The notes below the pieces were generated by a model. It worked only from the letters and a program-made list of their open reading frames with translations, did not search any database and was not told the DNA's origin. Below, piece by piece: positions 1-9,527 of a stretch of 64,000 nucleotides of DNA (its first letter is position 1; each line of letters begins with the position of its first letter). Origin of the DNA: Flavobacterium gawalongense (GTDB lineage: Bacteria > Bacteroidota > Bacteroidia > Flavobacteriales > Flavobacteriaceae); contig NZ_VJZP01000006.1 of the NCBI RefSeq assembly GCF_007097265.1, positions 62,001 to 126,000 of the forward strand, in the 5' to 3' direction. A program made the position numbers and the translations under genes.

Positions 1-2466
1 GGGAATCGATTTCCGGTTGCTAATGGTCAGACTTGGGGCAAAATGTTTGTTGATACGGTGACTAGTGATGCTTTTGCTTTGGGACCTAATAATCCTCAAT
101 ACGATTGGTGGATATGGGGGGAAGGTGTTTATCGTGCCATGGCAGCAGGAGAAAGAACTGAAGGATTGGCATTTGGTTTATGGCGCGTGTTGGATCCAAA
201 TGTGAATCAATTTGATGCAGTTTATGGGGATACTTGGGGTAAGGATCATAATTTAAGTTTTAGTGGAGGTAATGAGAACTTAAAAGTATATACCTCGTTA
301 GGGTATTCTGATGACCGTTCGTTGGTTGATGTAGTTTATGATGGACAAAAAAAATATAATTTCAGAACCAATATTGACTATAAAGTAAACGATTGGATTA
401 AAACTGATTTTAATATGTCATACGATAAACGAACTGTAAGTACTCCAATTAATGGGATAGGACATGGTATTCAGGACTTCTATATTTTTCCGTTGTATAA
501 TACCTATGGTCAATTCTATGATACTTTCGGGAATAATAACTTATTGGCAAAATTAATTGAAGGTGGTCGTAAGAATAATACCGATAACGTTTTACGTCTG
601 GGAGGTAAATTGACACTTGACTTGGGTAAAATAACAAAAGGGCTATCTGTTAGCGGTAGTGCTAATATGCGTCAACTTAATACTTTATTAATTGAACGTA
701 ATAATAAGATTACCATGTATGACTGGTCAGGTGAAACGACAAATCCAACAGGGCTTCCGGATTATACTTTGGGAACAGGATCTATTAAGAGTCAAACAAC
801 TGCTCTTAATACAAATGTAAAAAATACCAATATAGATGGATTTTACCAAGTTTATAATGCTATTGCGGCATATAACCGTGAATTTTCCGGTCACAATATT
901 GGTTTGATAGCTGGTATGACATCAGAAAAATTTCACGAACAAAAATTTGTTGGGTTTCGTAAGAATTTGTCAAACAATTTGTTGGATGATATTAATTTAG
1001 GAGATGCAACAACAGCAGAAGCAACTGGAGGTAGTTTTGAGACTGGTTTGGTTTCTTATTTAGGTCGTTTAAACTACGACTATAAAGGAATCTTTTTATT
1101 GGAAGGTAATTTCCGTCGCGATGGGTCTTCTAAATTTACTCCTGAAAATCGTTGGGCTAATTTTGGAGGTGTTTCTGCCGGGGTGCGTTTGTCCGAACTT
1201 CCGTCACTTAAAAAATTGAACCTCTTTGATAACCTGAAAATTAGATCGTCTTATGGCGAAACCGGTTCTCAAACGGGTATTGGTAACTACGATTATATCT
1301 CTGGTGTTGGTACAGGAACAACTGTATTTGGTTACACAGGAGCATTGTACAATACTTCGTCGGTTTCTTCAATTACTTCTACTGAGCGTACATGGGAACG
1401 TGTCGCTTCAACCAACCTTGCAATTGATTTTGATGTACTGAACAATCGTTTGGGGGGTACATTTGAAATCTTTGAGAGAGAGAATAAAGGGATGTTGATT
1501 CCGGTGGTTTATCCGCAAGCTTTGGGTGGAATTGCTCCGAGAACCAACAGTGGTAATTTTATTGCAAAAGGCTGGGAGTTGACATTGAACTGGAAAGATA
1601 AGATCAATGATGATTTTAGTTATAGAATCGGAGCAACACTTACTGATTCAAGAACAGAAGTAACTTCGTATTCAGGAGCAAAGGCTATTAATCGTGGATT
1701 GAATAGTCCGGTTTATAACGGAAGTGGTGCGTTTCCGACTTATATCGAAGGAAAACCATTGAATGCACTTTATGTATATAAGACCGATGGCTATCTTCAA
1801 AACACAGCTGAAGTGGCTGCTTACTATACTGCGATTACCCAGACAACAGGAGGAGAACATCCTGTACAGGGTACATCGAATCAGTTGACTCCGGGATCTG
1901 TAAGGAAAGTTGATTTGAACAATGATGGTAGAATCACAACCGACGATTTGTATTATTATGGCGATGCGAATCCACACTACCTTTTTGGATTAAACCTTGG
2001 CCTAAACTATAAAAACTTCGATTTCAAGATGTTTATTCAGGGAGTAGGACAACAAAACAACCTTCGTGAAGGGTCGTTATCATCTCCTTGGTTTCAAAAG
2101 TTTACAAATCAGAATGCTACTTTTTATGGACAAACATGGACACCTGAAAATCCCAATGCACGTTACCCGGTGATGTCACAAAATGGAGCCCGTAACAACT
2201 GGAATTACAAATGGGCTAACGATATTAGCATAAACAATAATTGGTATGCCCGTGCCAAAAGTGTTGCTTTAGGTTACACTTTACCAAAAACATTGCTTAA
2301 TCGCATGTTGATTGATAATCTTCGCGTCTATGTATCTGGAGACAACCTGTTTGAAATTTCAAATGTTAAGGATGGTTTTGATCCTGAAAGCAAATCGGCC
2401 ACCGGACAAGGTAACGTAGATGTATATTCACGTACGATTTCATTCGGTATCGATTTATCATTATAA
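1..2466 (+). CDS. SusC/RagA-family TonB-dependent outer-membrane receptor, 5' partial
   Basis: The reading frame is open from the first base of the window, so the first ATG (position 43) is internal and the true start lies outside. The 821 visible residues are the beta-barrel part of a SusC-like TonB-dependent transporter: alternating aromatic strands, family motifs such as RRDGSSKF near residue 362, and the terminal strand ending in FGIDLSL. The signal peptide, carboxypeptidase-like domain and plug are missing because of the window edge. SusC proteins import oligosaccharides through the outer membrane with a SusD lid; the SusD partner begins 28 bp downstream. This opens the first PUL. The substrate cannot be read from the receptor itself. 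Confidence 0.95.
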   Translation, partial: GNRFPVANGQTWGKMFVDTVTSDAFALGPNNPQYDWWIWGEGVYRAMAAGERTEGLAFGLWRVLDPNVNQFDAVYGDTWGKDHNLSFSGGNENLKVYTSLGYSDDRSLVDVVYDGQKKYNFRTNIDYKVNDWIKTDFNMSYDKRTVSTPINGIGHGIQDFYIFPLYNTYGQFYDTFGNNNLLAKLIEGGRKNNTDNVLRLGGKLTLDLGKITKGLSVSGSANMRQLNTLLIERNNKITMYDWSGETTNPTGLPDYTLGTGSIKSQTTALNTNVKNTNIDGFYQVYNAIAAYNREFSGHNIGLIAGMTSEKFHEQKFVGFRKNLSNNLLDDINLGDATTAEATGGSFETGLVSYLGRLNYDYKGIFLLEGNFRRDGSSKFTPENRWANFGGVSAGVRLSELPSLKKLNLFDNLKIRSSYGETGSQTGIGNYDYISGVGTGTTVFGYTGALYNTSSVSSITSTERTWERVASTNLAIDFDVLNNRLGGTFEIFERENKGMLIPVVYPQALGGIAPRTNSGNFIAKGWELTLNWKDKINDDFSYRIGATLTDSRTEVTSYSGAKAINRGLNSPVYNGSGAFPTYIEGKPLNALYVYKTDGYLQNTAEVAAYYTAITQTTGGEHPVQGTSNQLTPGSVRKVDLNNDGRITTDDLYYYGDANPHYLFGLNLGLNYKNFDFKMFIQGVGQQNNLREGSLSSPWFQKFTNQNATFYGQTWTPENPNARYPVMSQNGARNNWNYKWANDISINNNWYARAKSVALGYTLPKTLLNRMLIDNLRVYVSGDNLFEISNVKDGFDPESKSATGQGNVDVYSRTISFGIDLSL

Positions 2467-2493
2467 TTTAAAACTTTTACAAATTTGTATATT

Positions 2494-4446
2494 ATGAAAA
2501 CAAATAAAATCATATTATTCTTACTGGTAAGCAGTATGCTTACTACAAGTTGTGAGCAAGATTTTTTAGAACAGGCACCGCTTGATTCAAATTCAGAGGT
2601 TTCTTATTTTAAGAATCTGACAGAATTTCAGGCTGCAGCCAATGGTTTGCACACGAATGTTTATGCATGGGGTGGTAGCGGTGAAAAGCCTGTAACTGCT
2701 AATGCTACTTATGGTATTAATCATGATTGGGGATCTGACATAGTCTCTGCAGGAGGAGATGAAGGAAGCGGTCTTAATGTTATCTCCACTGGTGACCTAT
2801 TTTGGGAAACTACTTATAAATGGTTGCGTGCGGCAAATAAGGTGATAGTAGCTGGTGAAGCGTATAGCAATCAAGAAGAGATTGCAGGTCCAATTGGACA
2901 GGCCTACTTCTTTCGTGCCTGGAATCACTTCTTTTTATTAAAACGTTATGGAGGAGTGCCAATTGCGAATTCTGTGCCTGATATAAATTCCGATCTTGTA
3001 AATGGATCTCGTGCCTCCCGTTACGAAGTGGTGAAACAGATTCTGGATGACTTGGACGTGGCTATTGCCAAACTGGCCAAGACCACCGTGACTTCAACCG
3101 GTAACGATGGGCATGTTACACTGGAAGCAGCGAAGGCTTTGAAAGCCCGTGTATGCTTATTTGAAGGAACTTGGGATAAATATGTTGGTACTAAGACTGA
3201 TGGTGATGGCACCGGTTCAGGTACCGGAAGTAAAATGCCTTCAGGCTATCCTACCGTAACGGAATTCCTTACCATGGCCAAAAATCTTTCAAAAGAAATT
3301 ATTGACGGTGGAAAGTTTGAACTATGGAAAGGGGTAGAAAATGTTAGTAATATTGCCTCGGTTAAAAATCCGCAATTGTATAAAAATAGTAGTTATTATT
3401 ATCTTTTTAATTTGGAAGGCGCTACTTCGAATCCTGCTGGTTTGACCAAAGCATCCAATAAAGAGTCTATTTATAGAGCGGTGTATGATGCAGTAACACG
3501 AAAAAGTGCTACAAATCTTACACATACTTGGCCTGCGGGGATGACCCGTAAGTTGTCTGATATGTATCTTTGTACTGATGGACTGCCAGTACACCTTTCT
3601 CCGTTATTTAAAGGCTACACCACAATGAATGCAGAACTGCAGAACCGTGATTACCGCTTTACTTCGTGTGTGACTCCAGTTTTAGAGTATGCTTGGGGAA
3701 ATGGGATGTATAAGACTGGAGCCCAATATGCCGTAGATATTTATACTTTATCTAAGATTTCTTATCAAAATATCCCTAGTCTTCGTAATGGAGAGGGGGC
3801 TGTAGGGGGGCGTAAATTCCGCAGTGAATTGGCTTCAAATAGTGCCGCTGGTGATGAGGCTATGGATTATATGTTTATCCGTTTTGCCGAGGTCTATCTG
3901 ATTTATGCAGAAGCGACCTGTGAATTGGGTGGAGGCCTGATCTCTGATGGTGATTTGGACTATTCAATAAATAAAGTTCGTGCCCGTGGCGGTGTAGCTC
4001 CCCTGAATGCGGCATTGCTTGCAAAAGCAAGTAGTTTAGGTGGTCAACTGACATTCCTTGGTGAAATTCGTCGTGAACGTGCTTTAGAGCTTTACAGCGA
4101 AGGACAACGTATAAATGATCTTTGCCGTTGGGGAATTGCCGAGGCAGAATTGGGAGGACAACCACGTTGTGGGGGGTATTTGTCTTATAATGGTACCGAT
4201 TCATTCCTGAAAACAATGATTAATCCTATTGATAACAAACCAGTATATATTGCATCATCGTATGGGGGAAAAATTAATACTTCGGACTTCTCATTTACTT
4301 ATTCTGGTCTGACTCCAACAAAAGCGGGAGCCATCATTATAGAACAGACAGCTAATCGTAAATTTGCTTTAAAGCATTATTTAAAACCGATTCCTTCTGG
4401 TCAGATTCAATTGAATGCGAGTTTAAAACAAAACCCAGGCTGGTAA
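2494..4446 (+). CDS. SusD/RagB-family nutrient-binding lipoprotein
   Basis: A 650-residue protein that begins with a lipoprotein signal peptide (MKTNKIILFLL... with the lipobox cysteine in MLTTSC) and continues as a SusD fold. The N-terminal helical part has the typical QAYFFRAWNHFFLLKRYGGVP segment (broken here only by length), and the C-terminus ends QNPGW as SusD proteins usually do (NPGY/W). An upstream TTG at 2485 keeps the frame, but the ATG at 2494 places the signal peptide correctly. It works at the cell surface as the glycan-binding lid of the SusC just upstream. It is longer than the common 480-560 residues, with insertions rich in Gly, Ser and Thr around residues 235-250. Confidence 0.95.
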   Translation: MKTNKIILFLLVSSMLTTSCEQDFLEQAPLDSNSEVSYFKNLTEFQAAANGLHTNVYAWGGSGEKPVTANATYGINHDWGSDIVSAGGDEGSGLNVISTGDLFWETTYKWLRAANKVIVAGEAYSNQEEIAGPIGQAYFFRAWNHFFLLKRYGGVPIANSVPDINSDLVNGSRASRYEVVKQILDDLDVAIAKLAKTTVTSTGNDGHVTLEAAKALKARVCLFEGTWDKYVGTKTDGDGTGSGTGSKMPSGYPTVTEFLTMAKNLSKEIIDGGKFELWKGVENVSNIASVKNPQLYKNSSYYYLFNLEGATSNPAGLTKASNKESIYRAVYDAVTRKSATNLTHTWPAGMTRKLSDMYLCTDGLPVHLSPLFKGYTTMNAELQNRDYRFTSCVTPVLEYAWGNGMYKTGAQYAVDIYTLSKISYQNIPSLRNGEGAVGGRKFRSELASNSAAGDEAMDYMFIRFAEVYLIYAEATCELGGGLISDGDLDYSINKVRARGGVAPLNAALLAKASSLGGQLTFLGEIRRERALELYSEGQRINDLCRWGIAEAELGGQPRCGGYLSYNGTDSFLKTMINPIDNKPVYIASSYGGKINTSDFSFTYSGLTPTKAGAIIIEQTANRKFALKHYLKPIPSGQIQLNASLKQNPGW

Positions 4447-4480
4447 TTTAGCTTAGTTTTTTAATATTAATAATAATAGT

Positions 4481-4516
4481 AGCCTACAGTCAATATGATG
4501 GCTGTAGGTTTCTTTT
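4481..4516 (+). terminator. Rho-independent terminator after susD
   Basis: The inverted repeat AGCCTACAG / CTGTAGGTT (one G-T pair) with a 12-nt loop is followed by TCTTTTTAT. It lies 35 bp after the SusD stop and separates susCD from the enzyme genes that start at 4646, so the downstream genes may have their own promoter or depend on partial readthrough. Confidence 0.7.
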
Positions 4517-4645
4517 TATACTTTGTTAAAAAAACGGACAAATGAGTTGTCGGATTTAAATTAAAATTTGGATATAACAGTATAATTAGTATATCAGATG
4601 ATATTCTTAAGCTACTTTTTTGTAATAATAAAAAATTAATGCAAG

Positions 4646-6568
4646 ATGCCTAAAATCATAAAATCAGCACTAAAATTACTTTCGTTTATTTTTTATTTTC
4701 TGGTGATGGGGGGGTATGCCCAATCGGTTCAATTAAAAACAGTAATAGAGAAACAACTATTTTCTCCTGATAAAAAGTATGCATTTGTTTTACAGCAAAA
4801 GCAGGATGTCTCAGGAAAAAATAGTCTTAGCTATAACTTAAATTTCAAGAATAAACCGGTACTACTCGATTCAGGACTTGACATTAAATTAGACAATAGA
4901 GCTTCAGAATGGGCGTTGGCCATTAAAAATGTGCCAACAGGTGATTGGATGGATGGCTTAGTTTTAAAAGAAACTAAAAACAAGAGTGTTGATACTTCTT
5001 GGGTTCCGCCTTATGGGGAACGAAAAATTATCAAAGAGAAATACAATGAGATTATTTTGACATTTGAGCAAAAAGTTTCTTCTAATTATAAGATGGATCT
5101 TCAAATCAGATTGTATGATGAAGGTCTGGCGATGCGTTATTATTTCCATGATAATCCAACAGGGATTTATTATAAGATAACCGAAGAAAACACCGAGTTT
5201 ACTTTTCCGGAGAATACGATGGCTTGGTATGAACCTTGGGCGCAAGCACCATTTACTTTAAAACCGTTAAAAGACTGGACTTCCCAAACGGTTCGTCCAT
5301 TGACTTTGCAACTGGAAAATGGTTTGTATGCCTGTTTGGCTGAAGCCAATATGGTGGATTATGTGAAATTGAATTTTGAATTATCGAAAACCAAAAAGAA
5401 TACCATTAAAACCGCACTCTATGAATCGGTTGACAAAGTGCCTTATTTCGCTACGCCTTGGCGCGTGGTGATGGCTGCGGAAACTCCCGGGAAACTAATT
5501 GAAAATAACGATTTATTGCTCAATTTGAATGAACCGAATAGAATAGGAGATGTCTCTTGGGTGAAACCTGGAAAAATTGTCCGTGACCTGACACTTACCG
5601 AGAAAGGGGCTAAAGCTTGGATTGATTTTGCAGCACAACATAACCTGCAATATGTTTTGTTTGATTGGAAATGGTATGGACCGGCATTTACATTTGACTC
5701 TGATGCGGGTAAAGTGGCTATCGATTTAGATTTACCGGAAGTCATCCGTTATGGAAAAGAGAAAGGAATTGGAATTTGGTTATACGTGAACCAACAAGCC
5801 TTATTGAAGCAAGATGCCGAGATTTTTCCAATTTATAAAAAATGGGGAATTGCCGGAGTTAAATACGGTTTTGTTGAAGTAGGTTCCCACCGATGGACGA
5901 CCTGGTTGCACGAGTCGATTCAACGTGCTGCGGATAATAAATTGATGGTGAACATACATGATGAGTTTAGACTGACCGGGGAACAAAGAACTTGGCCTAA
6001 TGTTTTGACCGTTGAAGGAATACGCGGAAATGAAGAAATGCCTGATGCAACGCACAATACGACTTTGCCTTTTACCAGAGGGATTGCCGGTGCAGGCGAT
6101 TATACCGTTTGTTATTACACCAACAGAATTAAAACCACCCACGCGCATCAATTGGCATTGTCAGTGGTAATGTACAGCCCATTGCAAACTTTATTTTGGT
6201 ACGACAATGCTTCCAATTATGGCGGAGAACCTGAAATAGAATTTTTTGATAAAGTGCCAACAGTTTGGGATGATACCAAAGTTTTAAATGGAAAAATAGG
6301 GAAATATATCACAACCGCAAGAAAATCTGGGAAGGATTGGTTTGTGGGAAGTATTACCAATAATGAGGCGAGAACTCTGGAATTGGATTTTAATTTTTTG
6401 GATGCCAATAAGAAATATAATGCCAGAATTTATTCTGATGATGAAAAAATGGCTACCAAAACAAAAGTTGCCTTAAAAGATGTTTTGATTAAAAAAGGTT
6501 CTAAAATAAAATTAGATCTAAAAGCGTCTGGTGGAGTAGCGATTTGGATTACAGAAGTTAAGAAATAA
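4646..6568 (+). CDS. GH97 family glycoside hydrolase (SusB-like alpha-glucosidase/alpha-galactosidase)
   Basis: A 640-residue exported protein (signal peptide ending near GGYAQS, residues 1-26). It shows the GH97 layout: N-terminal beta-sandwich, central TIM barrel with YVLFDWKWYGPA (around 335), IGIWLYVNQQ, IHDEFRLTGEQRTWPN and EGIRGNEEMP (around 455-475), and a C-terminal domain ending in GGVAIWI. GH97 enzymes cleave alpha-glucosides or alpha-galactosides, inverting or retaining depending on subgroup. Here the barrel strand 4 position reads KYGFVEVGS rather than a strand with the Asp nucleophile of the retaining group, while IHDE and EGIRGNEE glutamates are kept, which argues for the inverting, SusB-like group (inference). 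It probably acts in the periplasm on side chains of the imported glycan. Confidence 0.93.
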   Translation: MPKIIKSALKLLSFIFYFLVMGGYAQSVQLKTVIEKQLFSPDKKYAFVLQQKQDVSGKNSLSYNLNFKNKPVLLDSGLDIKLDNRASEWALAIKNVPTGDWMDGLVLKETKNKSVDTSWVPPYGERKIIKEKYNEIILTFEQKVSSNYKMDLQIRLYDEGLAMRYYFHDNPTGIYYKITEENTEFTFPENTMAWYEPWAQAPFTLKPLKDWTSQTVRPLTLQLENGLYACLAEANMVDYVKLNFELSKTKKNTIKTALYESVDKVPYFATPWRVVMAAETPGKLIENNDLLLNLNEPNRIGDVSWVKPGKIVRDLTLTEKGAKAWIDFAAQHNLQYVLFDWKWYGPAFTFDSDAGKVAIDLDLPEVIRYGKEKGIGIWLYVNQQALLKQDAEIFPIYKKWGIAGVKYGFVEVGSHRWTTWLHESIQRAADNKLMVNIHDEFRLTGEQRTWPNVLTVEGIRGNEEMPDATHNTTLPFTRGIAGAGDYTVCYYTNRIKTTHAHQLALSVVMYSPLQTLFWYDNASNYGGEPEIEFFDKVPTVWDDTKVLNGKIGKYITTARKSGKDWFVGSITNNEARTLELDFNFLDANKKYNARIYSDDEKMATKTKVALKDVLIKKGSKIKLDLKASGGVAIWITEVKK

Positions 6569-6599
6569 CAGTTTTTGAATAATAGAAATTAAATAGAAA

Positions 6600-7796
6600 A
6601 TGAGATTTAGTTTAACCAAAATAGCGAGTTTTTTAGGAATCCTAATTTTGTTTTCCAGTTTTGACAGCGAAAATAAATTAACCAAAAAGATAGTGGTGGA
6701 AAACAAACTTCATTTTGATCGAAATGAAGTAGTAAGCATTCAGTTAAATACCTATAAATGTCTTTCTAAAATTAAAGATTTTAGTGCGGTATTGGTGAAA
6801 GATGCAACCGGGAAACTATTGGTTACACAATTAATTGATACAAACCTTGATGGAACTCCAGATGAGTTATTGTTTCAAGCTAGCGTTCCCGCAATGTCTA
6901 AGGTTGTTTATACTTTGTTTACAGATAAGGAATCCAATCACAAAGGCCCCGTAAGTGTTACTACTACATATGCTCGTTTTGTTCCGGAAAGAATCGATGA
7001 TTTTGCTTGGGAAAATGACAGAGTAGCTTTTCGAACCTATGGCCCGGAAGCGCAACGATTAACCGAAGCTGGAAGAACTGATGGGACATTATCAAGTGGT
7101 ATCGATCTTTGGTTGAAAAAAGTAAATTATTCCATCATTGATTCCTGGTATGCCAAAAATGTTGTAGCGCCAGGTTACTATCATATCGATCACGGCGAAG
7201 GATACGACCCGTATCATGTTGGAAGGAGTAGAGGCAGTGGTGGAACAGGAATTTGGGAAAAGGATAGTTTATACATTTCTAAAAACTATACTAAATACCG
7301 AATAATTGCAACAGGCCCTTTGCGTACCATTTTTGAATTGGATTATGCTCCTTGGAGTAAATATGGCGTTAAAGAAACCAAACGAATTTCTCTTGACTTG
7401 GGTTCTAATTTTTCAAAATTTGAAAATAAAATCAGTTCAACAAGTAAAATACCAAACTATACCTTAGGAATTACACTGCACAAAGAAAAAGGAGTGGTGG
7501 CTATTAATGCCCAAAAGGGAGTTTTTCGTCATTGGGAACCCATCGACGATTCTTTCGTGGGAGAAGGAATTGTGATTGATCCGAGTGTGGTCAAAACAGC
7601 GATGAATCATCATTCTAAAGCTGTTGACCAAAGCCAGATTTTGGTGGTAACAGCACCTAAAAAGAATACATTGACTTATTACGTTGGTTTTGCCTGGACA
7701 GGAAGCGGTCAAGTACAATCTGTCCAAGATTGGGATGCGATGTTGGAAAAACAATCACAAGCAATTCAGAATCCATTATCGGTTACAATTAAATAA
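6600..7796 (+). CDS. DUF4861 domain secreted protein
   Basis: A 398-residue protein with an N-terminal hydrophobic export segment (MRFSLTKIASFLGILILFSS). The body has features I associate with DUF4861: FVPERIDDFAWENDRVAFRTYGP, a conserved GIDLWLKKVNYSIIDSWY stretch (split here by subject), the HIDHGEGYDPYHVG motif rich in His/Asp near residue 200, and GGTGIWEKDSLYIS. The family is recurrent in Bacteroidota PULs for acidic polysaccharides, and no activity can be asserted from sequence. The His- and acidic-rich loop suggests a metal or sugar-acid binding site (inference). It lies 31 bp after the GH97 gene and 10 bp before the GH43 gene, so it is co-transcribed with them. Confidence 0.8.
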   Translation: MRFSLTKIASFLGILILFSSFDSENKLTKKIVVENKLHFDRNEVVSIQLNTYKCLSKIKDFSAVLVKDATGKLLVTQLIDTNLDGTPDELLFQASVPAMSKVVYTLFTDKESNHKGPVSVTTTYARFVPERIDDFAWENDRVAFRTYGPEAQRLTEAGRTDGTLSSGIDLWLKKVNYSIIDSWYAKNVVAPGYYHIDHGEGYDPYHVGRSRGSGGTGIWEKDSLYISKNYTKYRIIATGPLRTIFELDYAPWSKYGVKETKRISLDLGSNFSKFENKISSTSKIPNYTLGITLHKEKGVVAINAQKGVFRHWEPIDDSFVGEGIVIDPSVVKTAMNHHSKAVDQSQILVVTAPKKNTLTYYVGFAWTGSGQVQSVQDWDAMLEKQSQAIQNPLSVTIK

Positions 7797-7806
7797 TAAG
7801 CTAATA

Positions 7807-9471
7807 ATGAGGAATAAAAGTCTTTTTCTGGGTATAAGTATTTTGATTATAAATGGATGTAGTTCTATTGATAAAAAAAATAGTGCCCCTGTTCATCAAG
7901 AAAACAAAACGGAACACTATGTTTCTGAGGTTTGGAAATCCGACCAAGGCGATGGAACTTTTATCAATCCTATTCTGCATGCCGATTACTCTGATCCTGA
8001 TGTAATTCGGGTTGGGGATGATTATTATATGACCGCCAGTAGTTTTAATTGTGCTCCTGGATTGCCTATTTTACATTCCAACGATTTGGTGAATTGGACC
8101 ATCATTAATTATGCGATTAATAAACTGGTACCGGAAAAAGTGTTTGATGTCCCTCAACATAGCAAAGGGGTATGGGCACCTGTTATTAGGTATCATAATA
8201 ATGAATTTTATATCTATTGGGGAGATCCTGATTTTGGGGTGTATATGGTGAAAACGAAAAATCCTGCCGGTGTTTGGGAAGCTCCTGTTCTGGTTTTAGA
8301 AGGGAAAGGGATTATCGATCCTTGTCCGCTATGGGATGGTGAAAACACCTATTTGATACATGGTTGGGCGGGAAGCCGCGCTGGTATTAATAGTATGCTA
8401 ACTATTAATAAAATGAATCAAGAGGGAACAAAAGTGATTGATGAAGGGAAACATGTTTTTGACGGGCATGATAAACATCATACTGTTGAAGGACCAAAAT
8501 TGTATAAAAAAGAGGGCTACTACTATATTTTCGCACCAGCTGGTGGTGTGGCTACGGGATGGCAGTTGGTTTTAAGATCCAAGAATATTTATGGTCCTTA
8601 TGAAGAAAAAATTGTATTAGAACAAGGCAGTACAGCAATAAATGGCCCACATCAGGGGGCTTGGGTAACCACTCCAAATGGAGATTCCTGGTTTTTACAC
8701 TTTCAAGATAAAGGAGTGTATGGAAGAGTGTTGCACCTGCAGCCATTAAATTGGGTAAATGATTGGCCATTGATGGGGAAAGATCTCGATGGGAATGGTA
8801 TTGGGGAACCAATTTTTAGTTTAAAAAAAACAATTGTGGATAAACAATATCCCATTCAAACGCCACAGGAAAGCGATGATTTTAATGACGGAAAAATGGG
8901 TATTCAATGGCAATGGTATGGTAATCCTTCCGTCAAATGGAGTGCTCAAATTCCGGGAACAGATTATTTAAGGCTTTTTTGTATGAGTAAAAAAGAGTTG
9001 CCCAACTTATGGGATGCTCCTAATTTATTATTACAAAAATTACCCGCAGAAAATTTTACCACAACCACTAAAGTAAAGTTGAATATCGAATGGGAAACCA
9101 CCGGGAAAACCGCAGGATTATTGATGATGGGACAGTCCTATGCTTATGCCGGAATCAGTTTTGAAGAGGGAAGTTTTTGGGTAAAACAAGTGGTCTGTAA
9201 TGACGCTACAAACAGTTCAAAAGAAAAAGTTGTCGAAAAGAAAAAGCTTCCAAAAAATGAGGTCTTTTTAAGAATGGAGGTAAAGTCTCCGGATGCTACT
9301 TGTTACTTCAGTTACAGTGAAGATGGAAACAAATTTCAAATAATAGGAGAACCTTTCAAAGCGCAAAAAGATTTGTGGATCAGTGCCAAAATGGGAATTT
9401 TTTCCGTGAGTGAAGCAACTGCAAGAATGGGAAGTTATGCCGATTTTGATTGGTTTAAAGTATCTAAATAA
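7807..9471 (+). CDS. GH43 family lipoprotein (beta-xylosidase/alpha-L-arabinofuranosidase type)
   Basis: The start ATG at 7807 gives a lipoprotein signal (lipobox Cys18 in INGCSS); a longer in-frame extension upstream overlaps the previous gene and is not used. The 554-residue protein has a five-bladed GH43 propeller with the catalytic triad in place: Asp in HADYSDPDVI (around 63-65, general base), Asp in GIIDPCPLWD (around 175, pKa modulator) and Glu in HHTVEGPKLY (around 225, acid). The C-terminal 200 residues form a concanavalin-like beta-sandwich typical of GH43 beta-xylosidases (GH43_C2-type). It probably removes xylose or arabinose at the cell surface or in the periplasm. The gene is within the enzyme operon, 10 bp after the DUF4861 gene. 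Confidence 0.92.
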   Translation: MRNKSLFLGISILIINGCSSIDKKNSAPVHQENKTEHYVSEVWKSDQGDGTFINPILHADYSDPDVIRVGDDYYMTASSFNCAPGLPILHSNDLVNWTIINYAINKLVPEKVFDVPQHSKGVWAPVIRYHNNEFYIYWGDPDFGVYMVKTKNPAGVWEAPVLVLEGKGIIDPCPLWDGENTYLIHGWAGSRAGINSMLTINKMNQEGTKVIDEGKHVFDGHDKHHTVEGPKLYKKEGYYYIFAPAGGVATGWQLVLRSKNIYGPYEEKIVLEQGSTAINGPHQGAWVTTPNGDSWFLHFQDKGVYGRVLHLQPLNWVNDWPLMGKDLDGNGIGEPIFSLKKTIVDKQYPIQTPQESDDFNDGKMGIQWQWYGNPSVKWSAQIPGTDYLRLFCMSKKELPNLWDAPNLLLQKLPAENFTTTTKVKLNIEWETTGKTAGLLMMGQSYAYAGISFEEGSFWVKQVVCNDATNSSKEKVVEKKKLPKNEVFLRMEVKSPDATCYFSYSEDGNKFQIIGEPFKAQKDLWISAKMGIFSVSEATARMGSYADFDWFKVSK

Positions 9472-9527
9472 ATAAAAAATAGTAAGTAGAAAAAAGAGTC
9501 AAATTAAAAAAATAATAAATAAAGAAA

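Noticed and set aside
7684..7806. Longer N-terminus for the GH43 lipoprotein starting at 7684
   Set aside because: It overlaps the DUF4861 gene by over 100 bp, and ATG 7807 gives a correct lipobox.
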